Positions 48,459 to 60,415 of a stretch of 64,000 nt of DNA are shown here, piece after piece (within the stretch, counting starts at the first letter, position 1; every line of letters begins with the position of its first letter). Location of the stretch: contig JBBCBC010000034.1 in the NCBI GenBank assembly GCA_037126765.1, forward strand, positions 20,458,691 to 20,522,690, in the 5' to 3' direction. The notes under the pieces were generated by a model, which did no database searches, was not told the origin of the DNA, and saw only the letters and a list, made by a program, of their open reading frames with translations. Origin of the DNA: Stenogyne calaminthoides. Lineage: Eukaryota > Streptophyta > Magnoliopsida > Lamiales > Lamiaceae. The translations under genes were made by a program, and so were the position numbers.

Positions 48459-50730
48459 TATGAAACGATCGTATGAACACCCTCATAATAACAAAGTCTA
48501 GATCGTATGAAACGATCGTCTAGTATTCATAGTCCAGTTTGCCCTATTATTTTGTTCCATTAAATCATTGCCCAGATATGGATGCCTAATCTACCAACTG
48601 AAAGTTTTATGAATTGAATCTCAAATACATGTTTTGGGATTATTCATTAGCATAGATTAATTAGGGATCATACTTCTAATTAATTATAGTTAAGAAATAA
48701 TTTGGACTAATTTTATCGTACCACTAGTTTAATGTCAAGATTCGAAGAAAGAATCATTCAAGTGGATGCAAATCTAAGAACTAAAACTACAATTTTATTA
48801 TTTTATATATATTTTTTAATAGAGTTAGAAACAACAATTCAACCCCCCAACCCGCTTCTTTATTTGCTTGTATTAACCTAAACCGTATAATTAAGATTAC
48901 TACACTTTGTGGGTTCGACAATTAAAATGACTATGTCTGATTGATATATGTATAGAAGAAGAGTTAGGAGGCCTCATCTTGCCCAGTGCCACATATTCCT
49001 TATCTTTCTCAGTCACACACATCCCTCATCCACAAATGGTCGGATCCCCTTTATTTTCTACACATTTTGTATAAACTTAAATATCATCGACGGTAATTAT
49101 ATAATAATAAAAAATAAAGTGATATAATTACTCTAGCGGGCTCGTTTTCGCTATGGGAATTAATCCAAAAGCGAACATAGTTCAGAATAAAAAAAAAAAG
49201 AAGGGAATTATTAATTAATTTTGAGGAGCATACTGGAGTAAGTAAGTATGTATAAATAATAATGTTAATTTGATGGATATATATAGTAGAAGAGTTAGGA
49301 GGCTTCATCTTGCCCAGTGCCACATACTCCTTATCTTGTCGATTGCCACATATCCCTCATCCTTTTATTTTCTACATATTTTGTTTAGTGTATATTGGAA
49401 TCTTTTTATTTATTGTCCCCAAAGAATGTTGCTTCATGATTTTAGTCCTTTCTCCACCATATTTAGTCTCATGGTTATTTGAAATATTTTAATGGGATCA
49501 AATTAATTTGCAAAAAATTAACAGATGGGACTGTTTTTACCACAAAAAATAAAGGACCAAAAAGAAACATGGGACCAAATATGTTGACCAAATATTCTCA
49601 ATGAATCTTCTGGTGTATATTAATCACATAAACCTATCAATTAACGTGTACAAGTTTCTAATTATATATATAATATTTTATTGACAGTTGGAATATTATT
49701 TGAATAATACTTTGAAGAATTTTTGTTCTTTTTCCAATTAAAATATTTTCAAACCAAGGGATACATCACTATATATAAATAGTTATCATGTGATTTTGTG
49801 AGATATTTTAATAATATATACGCGGGTAGAGTAAAGCCTCATGAATCACAGAATGAGAGCATCTTTTATTCTATAAAGAAATCAGTCCAATAATTGTGGT
49901 CACGTTCACATCACTTTTGTTGTTTCCTCTGTTAATTTTTTTTAATTATTTAGAGCCCCATTCTTGGATGTTGTGACTTGTGGTAAACCAGAAAAAATAG
50001 AGTCCAAAAGCAATCCTCCTATGCAGATATTGGGGAATTTTATTTTTTAAGGACCATGACTTATGGGGGTGGCAAAATAAGGATAGTAATTTTTTGGGCT
50101 GGTAATTTAGAGAACACATTTTTCTAGAAGTAGCGAATTAAGGAACAAAATATAGTACTAGTAGTATCACTGAACAATATTAATTATTTTCAGTGAATAA
50201 TATTACTTGATTTCACCGAATATTATTCATTGATCAGTTTTAGTTAGTTTTACCGAACAACATAAATTATTTATTTTTAATAGTATCACTTGTACATCGT
50301 GGTGCGCACAAGTGGTATTCAACTCTTTTAAATTAAAATAATACGTGTAGTATATGCTCTCTTTATTTCAATTTAACTATCATTTTAATTTTTCACACAA
50401 ATTAAAAAATTTATTCTATACTAATGATTATTTATATAAAATAACTAATATACACTATACAAATTATTAATAAAAATTATTTATGGTCAATTATCCAATT
50501 TATTAATGAACCTATCACAAAAATAAAATAAAATAAAAAGGTAAATTAAAAAAAAAAAAACAATTAATATTTCTTGAAAAACAAAAAAACAACAATTATC
50601 GTAGACATTTTTTCCTCTAAAATGATAATTAAATGGGACGGGCAGAGTATACAGGTAAATGATCGAGTATACAGTAAATAAGTTGTTGTAGAATATGCTC
50701 CTCAAGAAAAAGCTTCGATTTGATATATTA
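48459..50730 (+). repeat. spacer modules U (rest)-V-W-Y
   Basis: U resumes after the Reina insertion (48465-48955), V 48956-49560, W short 49660-49720, Y 49721-50730. Direct orientation, closely matching 34300-35939 and the reverse of 7371-9600. No gene. Confidence 0.75.
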
Positions 50731-52016
50731 CACCACTACAAAAAAATATTGATTTAATGAGGGAATTTAAAGAGGGGAACGAAACCCTCATTAATTACCG
50801 AGGGTTTTAACGAGGGTACTGATTCACGAGGGCTTTAACGAGGATAAAATATTCACGAGGGCCTTTCCCCTCGACAAAGTTCAGGTGTCGGATAGCGAGG
50901 GTGAGCTGGCCCTCATCAAATATCAGCAGACAAATCACGAGGGTTCGAAACCCTCGGCAAATTTTGCATGCCAGTCACGAGGGTTAAAAACCCTCGTCAA
51001 TTAATTTGGAAATGAATCCATGTTTGCGAGGGTTGTTTGCCCTCTTTAAAGCACTCAGCAAACTTCTATATACCCACACCACTTGCCTCATTTCTTTAGT
51101 TTAATTTGTGCCTCAATTTTCAATTTCAAAACTAAATTCGGGAGAAAAGAGAGAAGCAAGGCCTTCTATACCCTACACACCACTGCTGGAATATTTCTAC
51201 AGTAAGTTTTATTTGGTTTTAATTAATCATTTAATTATTTATAAATATCAGTTATTTTATTATTTAATTAGTATGAAATGTTTTATTGTTTAGTATTAAT
51301 TAATATTTCAATTGTGCAGTTTATATTGTGTATTAAGTATTAATTGTTTAAAAAAATATTATTAGTATATTGTGTATTTAATATTAGTTGTTTAATTATT
51401 TGGTATTAGTTTGTTTAAATATTTAATATTAATCGTTTATATATTTAGTATTAGTTTATTTAATTATTTAGTATTAATACGTGTGTATGTTTAGTATGTA
51501 GCTTAATATGTGTATGTTATAAACTTAATATGTGTATGTTTAGTAGTATTATTTTAGTATATATCTTAATACGTGTATGTTTAGTATTATTTTAGTATAT
51601 AGCTTAATATGTGTCTTTTAATTAAAAAACGAGTGTATATATATTGGACACATGTTAGTAAATAGTGAAAAAGAATATAAAAATGATTATTTAAAATTTT
51701 TATTGAGAATATTTTAATAAAAATTATCAATATAGGTGTATAGTACACGTGTTAGTCAACAAATAAAAGTGATTATTTTAAAATTTTATTGAAAATCTTT
51801 TAATAAAAAACAGTGTACATATATTGGACACGTTTTAGTAAATAATGAAAAATAATATAAAAATAATTATTTAAAAATTTTAATGAGAATATTTTAATAA
51901 AAATGATCAATATAGGTGTATATGTACACATGTTAGTCAATAATGAAAAATATTAAAGTGATTATTTATAAATTTTATTGAAAATATTTTAATAAAATCG
52001 AGTGTACATATATTGG
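50731..52016 (+). mobile_element. CACTA transposon end (cgaggg subterminal family), host of nested CACTA
   Basis: CACCACTACAAAAAAATATT with subterminal CGAGGG/CCCTCG repeats to about 51040, then AT-rich interior with repeated TTTAGTATTA phrases and three near-copies of a block with GAGTGTACATATATTGG (about 51630, 51805, 52000). It is interrupted at 52017 by a second CACTA; its far end is not seen. Same insertion as 35940-36930. Confidence 0.75.
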
Positions 52017-52391
52017 CACTAATACATATTTTGCTTTAGATGACCCTTAAAAAAGGGTCTTGGACAACGGTTATAAAGGTCATCCAAAATGAAAGTTGTT
52101 CAATTAAAGTAACAACTTAGACAGCGGTTCAAAACCGTTGTCCAATGTAACCATAAATTAATTTATGTATTTAAATAATTAATATATGTATATAAATAAA
52201 TGTACTCATAATAATAAATAGTGCAAAGGAATATAAATTATTTAATTCACAACTTTATTATAAATATTTTAGTTAAACCAAACACTTTTATTAATGTATG
52301 TGTATATATAAATGTACTCATATATAACAAACACTTGTATTATAAATGATTAAAAATTAACAAATAATATATGATACACATATAGTAAGAA

Positions 52392-54190
52392 TGTCACGCC
52401 CCAATTTTCATAAAATGAATTTTCTAAAAAATAGTTAAAATAACTAACTTGAGCGCCATTAAATTTGAATTTAAATGTATAACAGTAACAACAACGGCTA
52501 TTTATTTGGAAATAATCTAACGGTAAGAACAACGGCTAATATTTATATAAATAACCTTAATTAAATAATGTTGAACACCCATAATACTAAAACTTGAAAG
52601 GGAATTCACGAATAAGTAAAAATCTCTAGATATACTGGAAATTCGATTAAACATAAGCTTTGATAATTTATTTCGTCTAAAACTCTTCTCCCATCACCAC
52701 TCCTCGCCCTCCAACTCCTCAACCTGAAATGGGAAAAATATTGGGGTGAGCATGCAAGCACACTCAGTGGAAATAAATTATTCAAAATTAAACTCAAGTA
52801 TAAATCACATGATATACAAGTCAAATAAAGAATTCACATGTAACTTTGTCAATAGTAACTTTGCCATAGAAACATTGCCATAGAACTTTGTCAACTTTGC
52901 CACTTTGCCAACTTTGCCACATAGATATTGAGCACGGCGGGTTAAACCCGAAGATCCGTCGATCCTGGACCACATAAGGGCCCCTGGCTATTAAACTTTG
53001 CCGGGCACGGTGGGATACACCCGAAGACCCGTCGACCTCGGACCTCAATAAGGGCCCCAGGCTATTAGAATAACATGGAATAGTAAATTTAAACAAGCAT
53101 CTCAAGTCATTTATACATAACAATTAAAATTTAATAACATGCATACTCTACGAAACCACTATAGAGTTGATAGCATTTAAATCCCCACCTTGAAAGATGA
53201 ATGCAGAGGTGATAAGTTGAAGCCTCGAAAAGAATTAATCCTCGTAATTATAAATGCGCCACCGTAAAATTTAAATTCTACTTAGAAAATAATAAAATAA
53301 ATCCTTAAAAGTAGGATAATATGAATTTTCATGAATTAATTAAAAATTTCCTAATCTTACGATTCAACTTCATGTCTGCTGCCTATAATCATCAAACTCA
53401 TTAATTAATATAAAATTCCTATTCTTCTATCAATTTCACGTACACTACTTACTACAAGAATACCTTATTAGTTATTAAAACTATTAGATATAATATTTCT
53501 ATACTAATTAAACACGTGTAGGCCTTAAAATATAAATCTATTATCTAAATTCTTATATCAATTAAAGGTTTTAAAAAAAAAAATGATCTGCAAGCATTCA
53601 CATTTCCCAATAAAATTTGTCAAATGCAAGTCAACAAGACATTTAATAGTCCAAGTCTAAATCTTGTTCAGCCCTCATACACAATATGACAAAAGAACAC
53701 ATGTACTGCACCTATTACATAAATGTATACATATATAGGTGGATAAAAGCAATGGTTGTCAGTAAAACATATTAATCAAAATTTGTATAGAAAACTGGGA
53801 AAAATATGGCTGGTACAAAACATGAATCTGTAAAAAAAAAAAATGATAACAGAAGATGAGTGAAAGTACCAATATTCCGTGTACGGCTGCCGTGGAAACA
53901 GAGGAGATTTTGTGAAGAAGGAATCATCAAATTTTAGGGTTAAACACCCTATAAATACACTTATTAAAAATGGGCTTGGATTTGAGTGTGGGCTTGAATT
54001 AGAAAAATAAAAATAAAAATAATATTTAAGTTGGGCCTTAAATAAAAATAAGTGTTGTATGAGTTAAAAAAATATAAAGGCTTTTAATCTCTATTTCAAA
54101 ATAATATAAATTATATGTAATAATAAAATAAATTAAATTAAGTACTTAAACACGCCTATGAACTTAATGAAAAGAATTACGGGTATTACA
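52392..54190 (-). repeat. 3' LTR of the Tekay/Del element
   Basis: 1799 bp. On the - strand it starts TGTAATACCCGTAATTC after the purine tract TAGGGGAGGT and ends CAATTTTGGGGCGTGACA-like at 52392. It contains the repeat pair typical of these LTRs (GACGGGTCTTCGGGTG and GACGGATCTTCGGGTT, near 53030 and 52960) and the CTCACCCCAATA..CATTTCAGGTTGAGG motif near 52730. Confidence 0.85.
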
Positions 54191-54269
54191 ACCTCCCCTA
54201 CTAATAAAAATTTCGTCCTCGAAATTTAGAAACTTACCACGTGGAAAGAAATCTGGAATTTAAACATAA

Positions 54270-55301
54270 CTAGTCTTCTCGCACCCACGTGGCTTCATCT
54301 TTTCCATGTCGGCTCCATTGTACCTTGACGAGGGTGACATCTCGATTGCGAAGCTTGTGAACCTTTCTCTCTAGTATATGCTCGGGTATCTCTTCATACG
54401 TCATGTCTTGGTTTACCTCCAAAGTAGAGTGATTGACAACATGACTTGAGTCATGCACATACTTCCTCAACATGGACACGTGAAAAACATTGTGTACGGC
54501 AGCCAAAGATGGGGGTAGAGCTAGTCGATAGGCTAGGTCGCCAACCCGCTCGAGAATTTCGAAAGGGCCAATAAACCTTGGTTTAAGTTTTCCTTTGCCA
54601 CCGAACCTGACAACTCCTTGGTGGGTGAGATCTTTAAGAATACTTTCTCCCTTGAGAAAAAACTGTAATTGTTTTCTCCGTTTATCGGCATAAGACTTCT
54701 GTCTATCCTGAGCTATCTTAATTCTTTCTCGGATCTTGTGTATTGCCCCAGCAGTCTGTTCAACCATTTCTGGTCCCAAAATCTTCTTCTCACCAACCTT
54801 GTCCCAGTAAGATGGAGATCTGCATCTTCTTCCATACAATGCCTCGTAAGGAGCCATTCCAATTGTTGCTTGATAACTGTTATTGTAGGCAAACTCAACT
54901 AATGGCAAATGAGATTCCCAATTTCCACCATGATCCAAAACACATGCCCGCAACATGTCCTCTAAGATCTGAATGGTCCTTTCAGATTGTCCATCAGTGT
55001 GCGGATGGAAAGCCGTGCTAAAGTTCAACTTCGTTCCCATAGCCAGATGTAAGCACCTCCAAAACTTTGAGGTGAATCTGGTGTCTCTATCTGACACAAT
55101 TGAAATAGGAACTCCATGAAGCCTTACAATTTCTCGTACATATATCTGAGAAAGTTGGTCCATTCCAAAAGTCATCTTTACAGGTAGGAAATGTGCAGAC
55201 TTCGTTAGTCTATCAACAATGACCCATACTGCATGGTTCCCCTTTATCGATCGCGGTAAACTTACCACAAAAAATCCATGGTAATGTGTTCCCACTTCCA
55301 C
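54270..55301 (-). pseudogene. Tekay integrase core plus chromodomain
   Basis: 343 residues open. Catalytic Asp30 (VIVDRLTKSAHF), Asp71 (VSDRDTRF) and Glu107 (GQSERTIQ) form an intact DD35E set. YNNSYQATIGMAPYEALYGR, the GPFEILERVGDLAYRLALP domain and VFHVSMLRKY follow. A chromodomain-like end starts about residue 300 (EHILERKVHKLRNRDVTLVK, ATWVRED). In chromoviruses this directs integration to heterochromatin. A frameshift in a T-run just after the TMDF position and a TGA upstream disconnect it from the zinc finger, so no full integrase can be made. Confidence 0.9.
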
Positions 55302-55347
55302 AATCCGAATTTCAAACGGTTTTAGTAACCCTTACGATCGTTGATGC

Positions 55348-55578
55348 TCAAATTTTAACTTGTTGGCATGTCAAACATTGTTCAACGAAAGTTCCAATGC
55401 TTCCTTTCATGTTCCTCCACCAAAAGATTGCTCTTAGATCTCGATACATTTTTCTTCCTCCAGGGTGAGCGGTGTACGGTGTACAATGAGCTTCCTCTAG
55501 GATTTCACTTCTCAACTTCTCATCCTTGGGCACGCACAACCGTCCCTTGGAAACCAGTGTACCATCAGGTGCTATCAT
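55348..55578 (-). pseudogene. Tekay integrase zinc-finger domain
   Basis: 76 residues: LRSEILEEAHCTPYTAHPGG and CLTCQQVK supply the H..H..C..C metal site of retroviral-type integrase N-terminal domains (EAHCTPYTAHPGGRKMYRDL, then WWRNMK). It ends at an in-frame TGA after QQVKI. This is also where the element is truncated on its 5' side. Confidence 0.85.
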
Positions 55579-55580
55579 GA

Positions 55581-55830
55581 ATCCCTTAGAGAGCGGTTAT
55601 AACAGCTGTCCAAGTAACAGCTGTCCAAGCTTGGACAGCTATTAAAAAACCGATGTCCAAAAGTTGGGCTTGGACAGCGGTTTTCAACCGCATTGCAAGA
55701 GGGGGGCTTGGACAGCGGTTATTAACCGCTGTCTAATTTTTTTTTTTTTATAATTTCGTTTATTATGTTAGATAGACAGCGGTTATTAACCGCTTTCCAA
55801 TATTTTTTTTTAATTATTAATTTATATTTT
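55581..55830. repeat. CACTA subterminal hairpin repeats, internal position
   Basis: At least six copies of GCGGTT/AACCGC or AGCTGTCC/GGACAGCT, for example TTGGACAGCGGTTATTAACC near 55710. They belong to the left subterminal region of the nested CACTA, separated from 52017-52160 by the Tekay insertion and its 5' deletion. Confidence 0.7.
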
Positions 55831-56659
55831 AAAAATCCTATAATAAAACTATAAACCAAAACTTATATATATGTCCAATACCATAAACCATAAACCAAAA
55901 ATCCTATAATAAAACCATAAACCAAAACTTATACCACATATATATATATATACCAAAACATCAAATAAATAAACATACACATCATGAAATAAATAAACAT
56001 ACAATCATAAACATACGTTCAATACACCAAAAACATGAAATATATATCATCACAAATATATAATTTAATTACATGCTACCAAAATTTCAAACAACGATCA
56101 CTCAATATCGCATTTAATATAAGAATCGATTGTAAAGGTACCCCGTCAATCGTTTTTTTCCATTTCTCCGATTTTTCTTAGAGTAAGACTTGAGCTCACG
56201 CTCATAGATAAACCGCAAACAACGAATCAATCAATATAGTATGAATTTTTATTCAATCAATAATAATTTAAATAAATCGATAAATTGACTTACATTGAGA
56301 GGAATGTTAGATTAGAGAAACGCGGATTATATCTTCAATAAAGCAACACAAAAAATGTCCACAATGTTCATTATCTCGTTGCCTCGTAACACATTGATTA
56401 ACAATTATAATCACGTATTACAATTATGATTTCTTTCTATTAATTTGATAATTTACTAAATTAAATTTACCTTAATGTTAATCCAGTTCACTTTATTTAA
56501 CTTAGATCTTGAACCTTGACTCAAGGCGACTCGATACATCATCATCACACTATTATTATTATAATTAAAAAATAAAAATAGATTAAATATGCATAATTTT
56601 AAAAGTAAAACAAATCATTGTATAAAATATTAAAAATGAACTTACGCTTCCATATATGA

Positions 56660-57060
56660 AACGAGATCGTATGATTTGAATAAACTCCATCCCGAAATGG
56701 GTCCATAAAATACACACTTAATGTACTCATGTGTATGGCGACCAAACACCCAATGGTTCCTATATTATATTGAGAATATTAAAATTAATCGCAAATTTAG
56801 CATATATATATGCAAATATTATAAACATGAATACAAATTTTAAGGAAATGTTTATCACTCACCCCACATTTGTTGGCCAAAAATGAGATGATCGCTCCCG
56901 CTTTGATTCAAAGATATGATTAACTAACCCATCCATGGTTTGTACCCTATCACCCAATATGCAAGACATCTGGGAGGAGACGAAGGAATACATTCCACTT
57001 GCTCGGATATCTCTGGAGAGATATACCTCACCCAAATATCTTTAACCAACATATATACGC
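56660..57060 (-). pseudogene. Ulp1-like (C48) peptidase tail of the CACTA gene
   Basis: On the - strand two exon-like pieces are readable: MDGLVNHIFESKRERS at 56936 and onward, and a piece near 56760-56660 containing VYFMDPFRDGVYS, which resembles the HWVLxVI..VYFMDPL segment of Ulp1-like cysteine peptidase domains carried by many plant CACTA elements. The catalytic His lies near the start of the second piece. Too fragmentary to show an active site. The family link is an inference from one motif. Confidence 0.45.
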
Positions 57061-57159
57061 TAATTAATATTTAAAAAGAAAATTAAACTATACAGAAAGT
57101 GAATATTGAGAATTAGTAAACACATACCTGAGGTAAAGGGCTATGGTGGTTGCACTCAA

Positions 57160-58974
57160 CCACTCGTCATTCAAGACTTCAAGACATGTTCCTCAATCGA
57201 TTTAATTCTTGGAAAGTATTCTCGATGAAAGTGAGCAAGCATGGGAACCGTGGATTTATCTCGAAAGCATTAGACGATACCATCCGGTCATGGGATTACC
57301 AAGTCTCTCCAAATGGGATAACCAAGTCTCGAGCGCAGTGGAGTCCTCGTTTCTCCCTCCGACATTTGCCTCGACACCCCCTCGATTTCTCTTTAGCCTT
57401 TTGTGGTGATTTCTTCCGAGGCATTTGTGGTGTCGGCAGATTCTACAATTAATTTGTAATATTATTTAGAAACACAAATAAGATAATGAACTTTAATAAC
57501 ATATATTTTACCCTCATGGTGCTGGAGACCAAGTTGCTCGGCCATTCGATGAAGTGCCCGACCGCTGTTCCGACTGTGACGGCTTCATCGATTGGTTTTT
57601 GGCATTCTTTGAATCCTCTTGTCCGATTACGGGTACATCGAGTGTGACCCTCACGAAACCAGGAGTGATGGGATGACCATGAATCATTCCATGGGAGCTG
57701 TGCAACGTTCCTGTGGCCACCAACTGATCGGGATCCTCCAAATAAAGGTAGCAAAAGGTCGTTGGTTGTTCGAATAACATATTTAGTTAGAAAATTTTAA
57801 TACACTAGTCTTTAATTAAAACAAATGTGAGACATGCATATCTAATACCTGAGAGACGTTTTGAAGTGCCTCAATAAAGTCGTCCCTAGGGTTAGCTGAA
57901 AATATAGCATTAGCGACACTATGTTCACAGCTTGCTCCACTCGAATAGATTCTGTGGCTCGTTCTTCTCTCGGACCTCAAACGTTCCACATCTTTAGACA
58001 ACTTGGCAACCTGTTCCTTTAGTATACCCACCATATTCTCTCGGACCTCAACCTGTTCCACATCTCTGAAATAAGTCGAAACGGGTAAGAATAGGCTCAC
58101 TCTCTCCAGTTTTTCTTCTTTCTTCTTTCTATGATAGTGATGAACGTGTCCCTTTATTAGATATATTAAAAGTGAATATATAAAAAAAATTAAAAGTTAG
58201 GATTTTGATCTCACCATATTTTCTCTTATTCGTGCATAACCTTTGTTCGAGCCACGATATCGTGCCTCCATCGACTTGGCTTGATCGCTATTTTTATTAC
58301 TTCGATTCTACAATATAATAGAAATATGATAAACACTGAAAAACTATATGCATTAGAAATTGAGGAAATGACATTGATCAATTTTACCTGGAAATCATCC
58401 TCCATAGCTCTGCTCACAAACTCCTCCCAGTATGGAGCCACCATACGGTTATTCTGATACGCCGGAGGCGGACTAGTCGAGTAAAGACCAGTTTTCGGAT
58501 CTCGTGTGTTACTTCTCAACCAAGTCCGAAAATTCTTGGCCATTACTCCAGCTTGCTACAATATTTGCTTCTTCTTTGTGTGGTCAAGACCTCTGAATGT
58601 AGTCTATACGCATATAACATAACAATTTAGTAAATTTAAGGGTCATACTACAACTTTCAATAAATATATAATTAACATACCGTAAGTTCGTCCCATATTC
58701 TTTCCTTCAAAGGAGTGAAATTCACGCTACGCCACTTTGGTCGGCAAAAGACGATAGGATCACGCCCCCCCGATCGAACTCCAATGTAGAAGGACAACGA
58801 CTCACTCTCTTTTCCTCTTGCCTGTCCAAACTCATTGAACGATAACTGCAATAACATAGTATTTAATTATGTTCAAATATCAATCAATATATTTATCGAT
58901 TTCAAACTGTTCAATTGTAATAAAATTACCCGAAGTGTTTTTCCCTTGCTACGAGCTCTCTTAATAGATGACAT
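57160..58974 (-). pseudogene. CACTA Ptta-type (transposase_24-like) gene, broken
   Basis: Multi-exon gene with good splice signals. Exon 1: 58974-58930 (ATG, MSSIKRARSKGKTLR). Exon 2: 58845-58681 (LSFNEFGQARGKESESLSFY..IGVRSGGRDPI, WDELT). Exon 3: 58603-58388 (FRTWLRSNTRDPKTGL, VAPYWEEFVSRAMEDDFQ). Exon 4: about 58309-58215 (NRSNKNSDQAKSMEARYRGS, YARIREN). Later exons hold a coiled-coil part (VGILKEQVAKLSKDVERLRS, about 58040) and GFVRVTLDVPV / VGTAVGHFIEWPSNLV (57700-57530), the usual Ptta close. Broken: exon 3 has an in-frame TAG (KKQIL*QAG) and the last part needs a frameshift. The protein is an accessory DNA-binding or structural product of CACTA elements; exact role uncertain. Confidence 0.7.
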
Positions 58975-59870
58975 GGTGACTATACCCTCGAGCGCTTTCT
59001 CCCCCTGAGTCGCTAGTGGTGGTGGGAGCATCGATGTCACACTCTCTCAAGTCATCGATGTCACCGATCATATGCACCATGATCATATATCCATGATCTC
59101 CATCGAATATCCATCATCATCTCCATCATCTCCGGGGATATGGCAAACGAGACATGATCCTCGTAAGCGTAAGAAACAACATTTAATAAATAAAAAACAA
59201 ACAATATTCAAAACTATGCTTAAATCCTCACACAAGCATATTATCAAACACCTTGGGTGCATCAATTGTTCATATATAAATTAGCATAAAAAATCAAGTC
59301 AAGCCACACAATATATATTCATCTCTAACAAGTTGTTCATCTCTAACACTAACAACATTAATCCTAATAAATTAACACTAATTTATGTTTAAATCCTCAC
59401 ACAAGCATATTATCAAACACCTTGAGTGCATCAAACACCAATATATATACAACAATATACATACACCAATACATACAACATGATATATATACACCAATAT
59501 ACATGATATACATATATACACCAATATACATACACCATACATACAATTAAACAAAGCCACTAACAACAATTAAACAAAGCCACACAATATATATATATAT
59601 AAACAATTAACAATATATAAATCAAGCATCAATTGTTCATCTAACAACAATTAATCCTAACAAATTAGCTAATTAATCAAACCAAATACAATTATATAAA
59701 CATTTAATCCTAATATATATATATACATACTAACATATATATAATATACACAATATTAATTCAATATATATATATATACTAACGTATATATACATACATA
59801 TATATATATAGAAAAGAAAAATTACCTATGGAAGGAGAAAGCTAGGCGGCGGCGGCGGCGGTAGGGGAGC
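58975..59870. other. CACTA 5' non-coding region with low-complexity repeats
   Basis: 59170-59800 is made of TATATACA-type low-complexity DNA and a duplicated phrase, AAATCCTCACACAAGCATAT (59222 and 59392). No gene. Confidence 0.5.
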
Positions 59871-60130
59871 TTGGCAACAAGGCGACGGCGGCGGTGATAG
59901 GGGAGGACGCGCGGCGGATGATTCGATTTGGGGGAGAGGGAGGAGGAGGCTAGGGCTTCTGGTTCGCGATTTGGAGCTAATGGGAAGGCGACGATGGTGG
60001 TGGAAGGGGAGAACGCGCGGCGGAGTTCGATTTAGGGTAGAGGAAGGAGGCCGGACTTCGATATATATATCAGCTGCATGTTTAATTCACGATTTGGGGA
60101 AAAATTCCTTTGGTTCGCGATTTGGGTGTA
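59840..60130 (-). other. GC-rich leader region of the CACTA element
   Basis: GGCGGCGGCGGCGG and GGCGACGGCGGCGG tracts in otherwise AT-rich DNA. It lies between the right-end subterminal repeats and the Ptta gene, where a promoter and untranslated leader on the - strand would sit. The open frames here are products of triplet repetition. Confidence 0.4.
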
Positions 60131-60139
60131 TATATATTA

Positions 60140-60400
60140 ATTATCCGACCTCTTGGACAGCGGTTCCGAACCGCTGTCCAAACTATGCCCTTGGACATCG
60201 GTTCAAAATCGCTGTCTAAAATATTTGCACAGCGGTTCTAAACCGCTTTCTAAGTGTTGTACTTGGACAGCGGTTTTGAACCGCTGTCTATTTTTTTTTT
60301 TTTTATTAAAACCCGCTCTCCAAGTCAGAGGCTTGAGAGTCATGCTTTGAAAAAAAGGTCGCCCAAGTGCAAATTGCCCAAGCTTAAATGTGTAGTAGTG
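60140..60400. repeat. right-end subterminal repeats and terminal repeat of the nested CACTA
   Basis: Four foldback copies, such as TTGGACAGCGGTTCCGAACC and TTGGACAGCGGTTTTGAACC, then TTAAATGTGTAGTAGTG at the terminus. Almost the same layout as 34088-34299. Confidence 0.85.
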
Positions 60401-60415
60401 GACGTATCTGAAATT

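Larger units (their letters stand above)
52392..55580 (-). mobile_element. Tekay/Del chromovirus (Ty3/gypsy), 5'-truncated
   Basis: Runs on the - strand from a cut point at about 55580, just inside the integrase zinc finger, through integrase and chromodomain to a complete 3' LTR. Gag, protease, reverse transcriptase, RNase H and the 5' LTR are missing. The cut end abuts CACTA subterminal repeats. Flank at the LTR end is AAGAA; no partner can be found because the other end is deleted. Confidence 0.85.
52017..60400. mobile_element. nested CACTA (En/Spm-type) element with Ptta-type cargo
   Basis: Left end CACTAATACATATTTTGC, right end TTAAATGTGTAGTAGTG, both with subterminal repeats of the type GACAGCGGTTnnnAACCGCTGTCC (52070-52160, 55590-55800, 60150-60300). 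About 5.2 kb remain after removing the Tekay insertion. It encodes on the - strand a multi-exon Ptta-type gene with a Ulp1-like tail. I find no TNP2/TNPD-type transposase, so it seems non-autonomous. The 3 bp target duplication is unclear (TGG versus GAC). Confidence 0.75.

Noticed and set aside
54669..55021. Plus-strand open frames of 77 and 92 codons
   Set aside because: Antisense shadows of the Tekay integrase frame.
58226..58340. Continuation of the exon 3 frame as a membrane-like tail (SVFIIFLLYC)
   Set aside because: This is intron translation; the donor site at 58388 and the conserved NRSNK exon after it show that the coding path splices out this part.
59971..60219. Arg/Gly-rich open frame of 82 codons in GC-rich DNA
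   Set aside because: Produced by GGCGGC and GGTGGTGG tracts inside the CACTA leader region, on the strand opposite to its gene; no domain.
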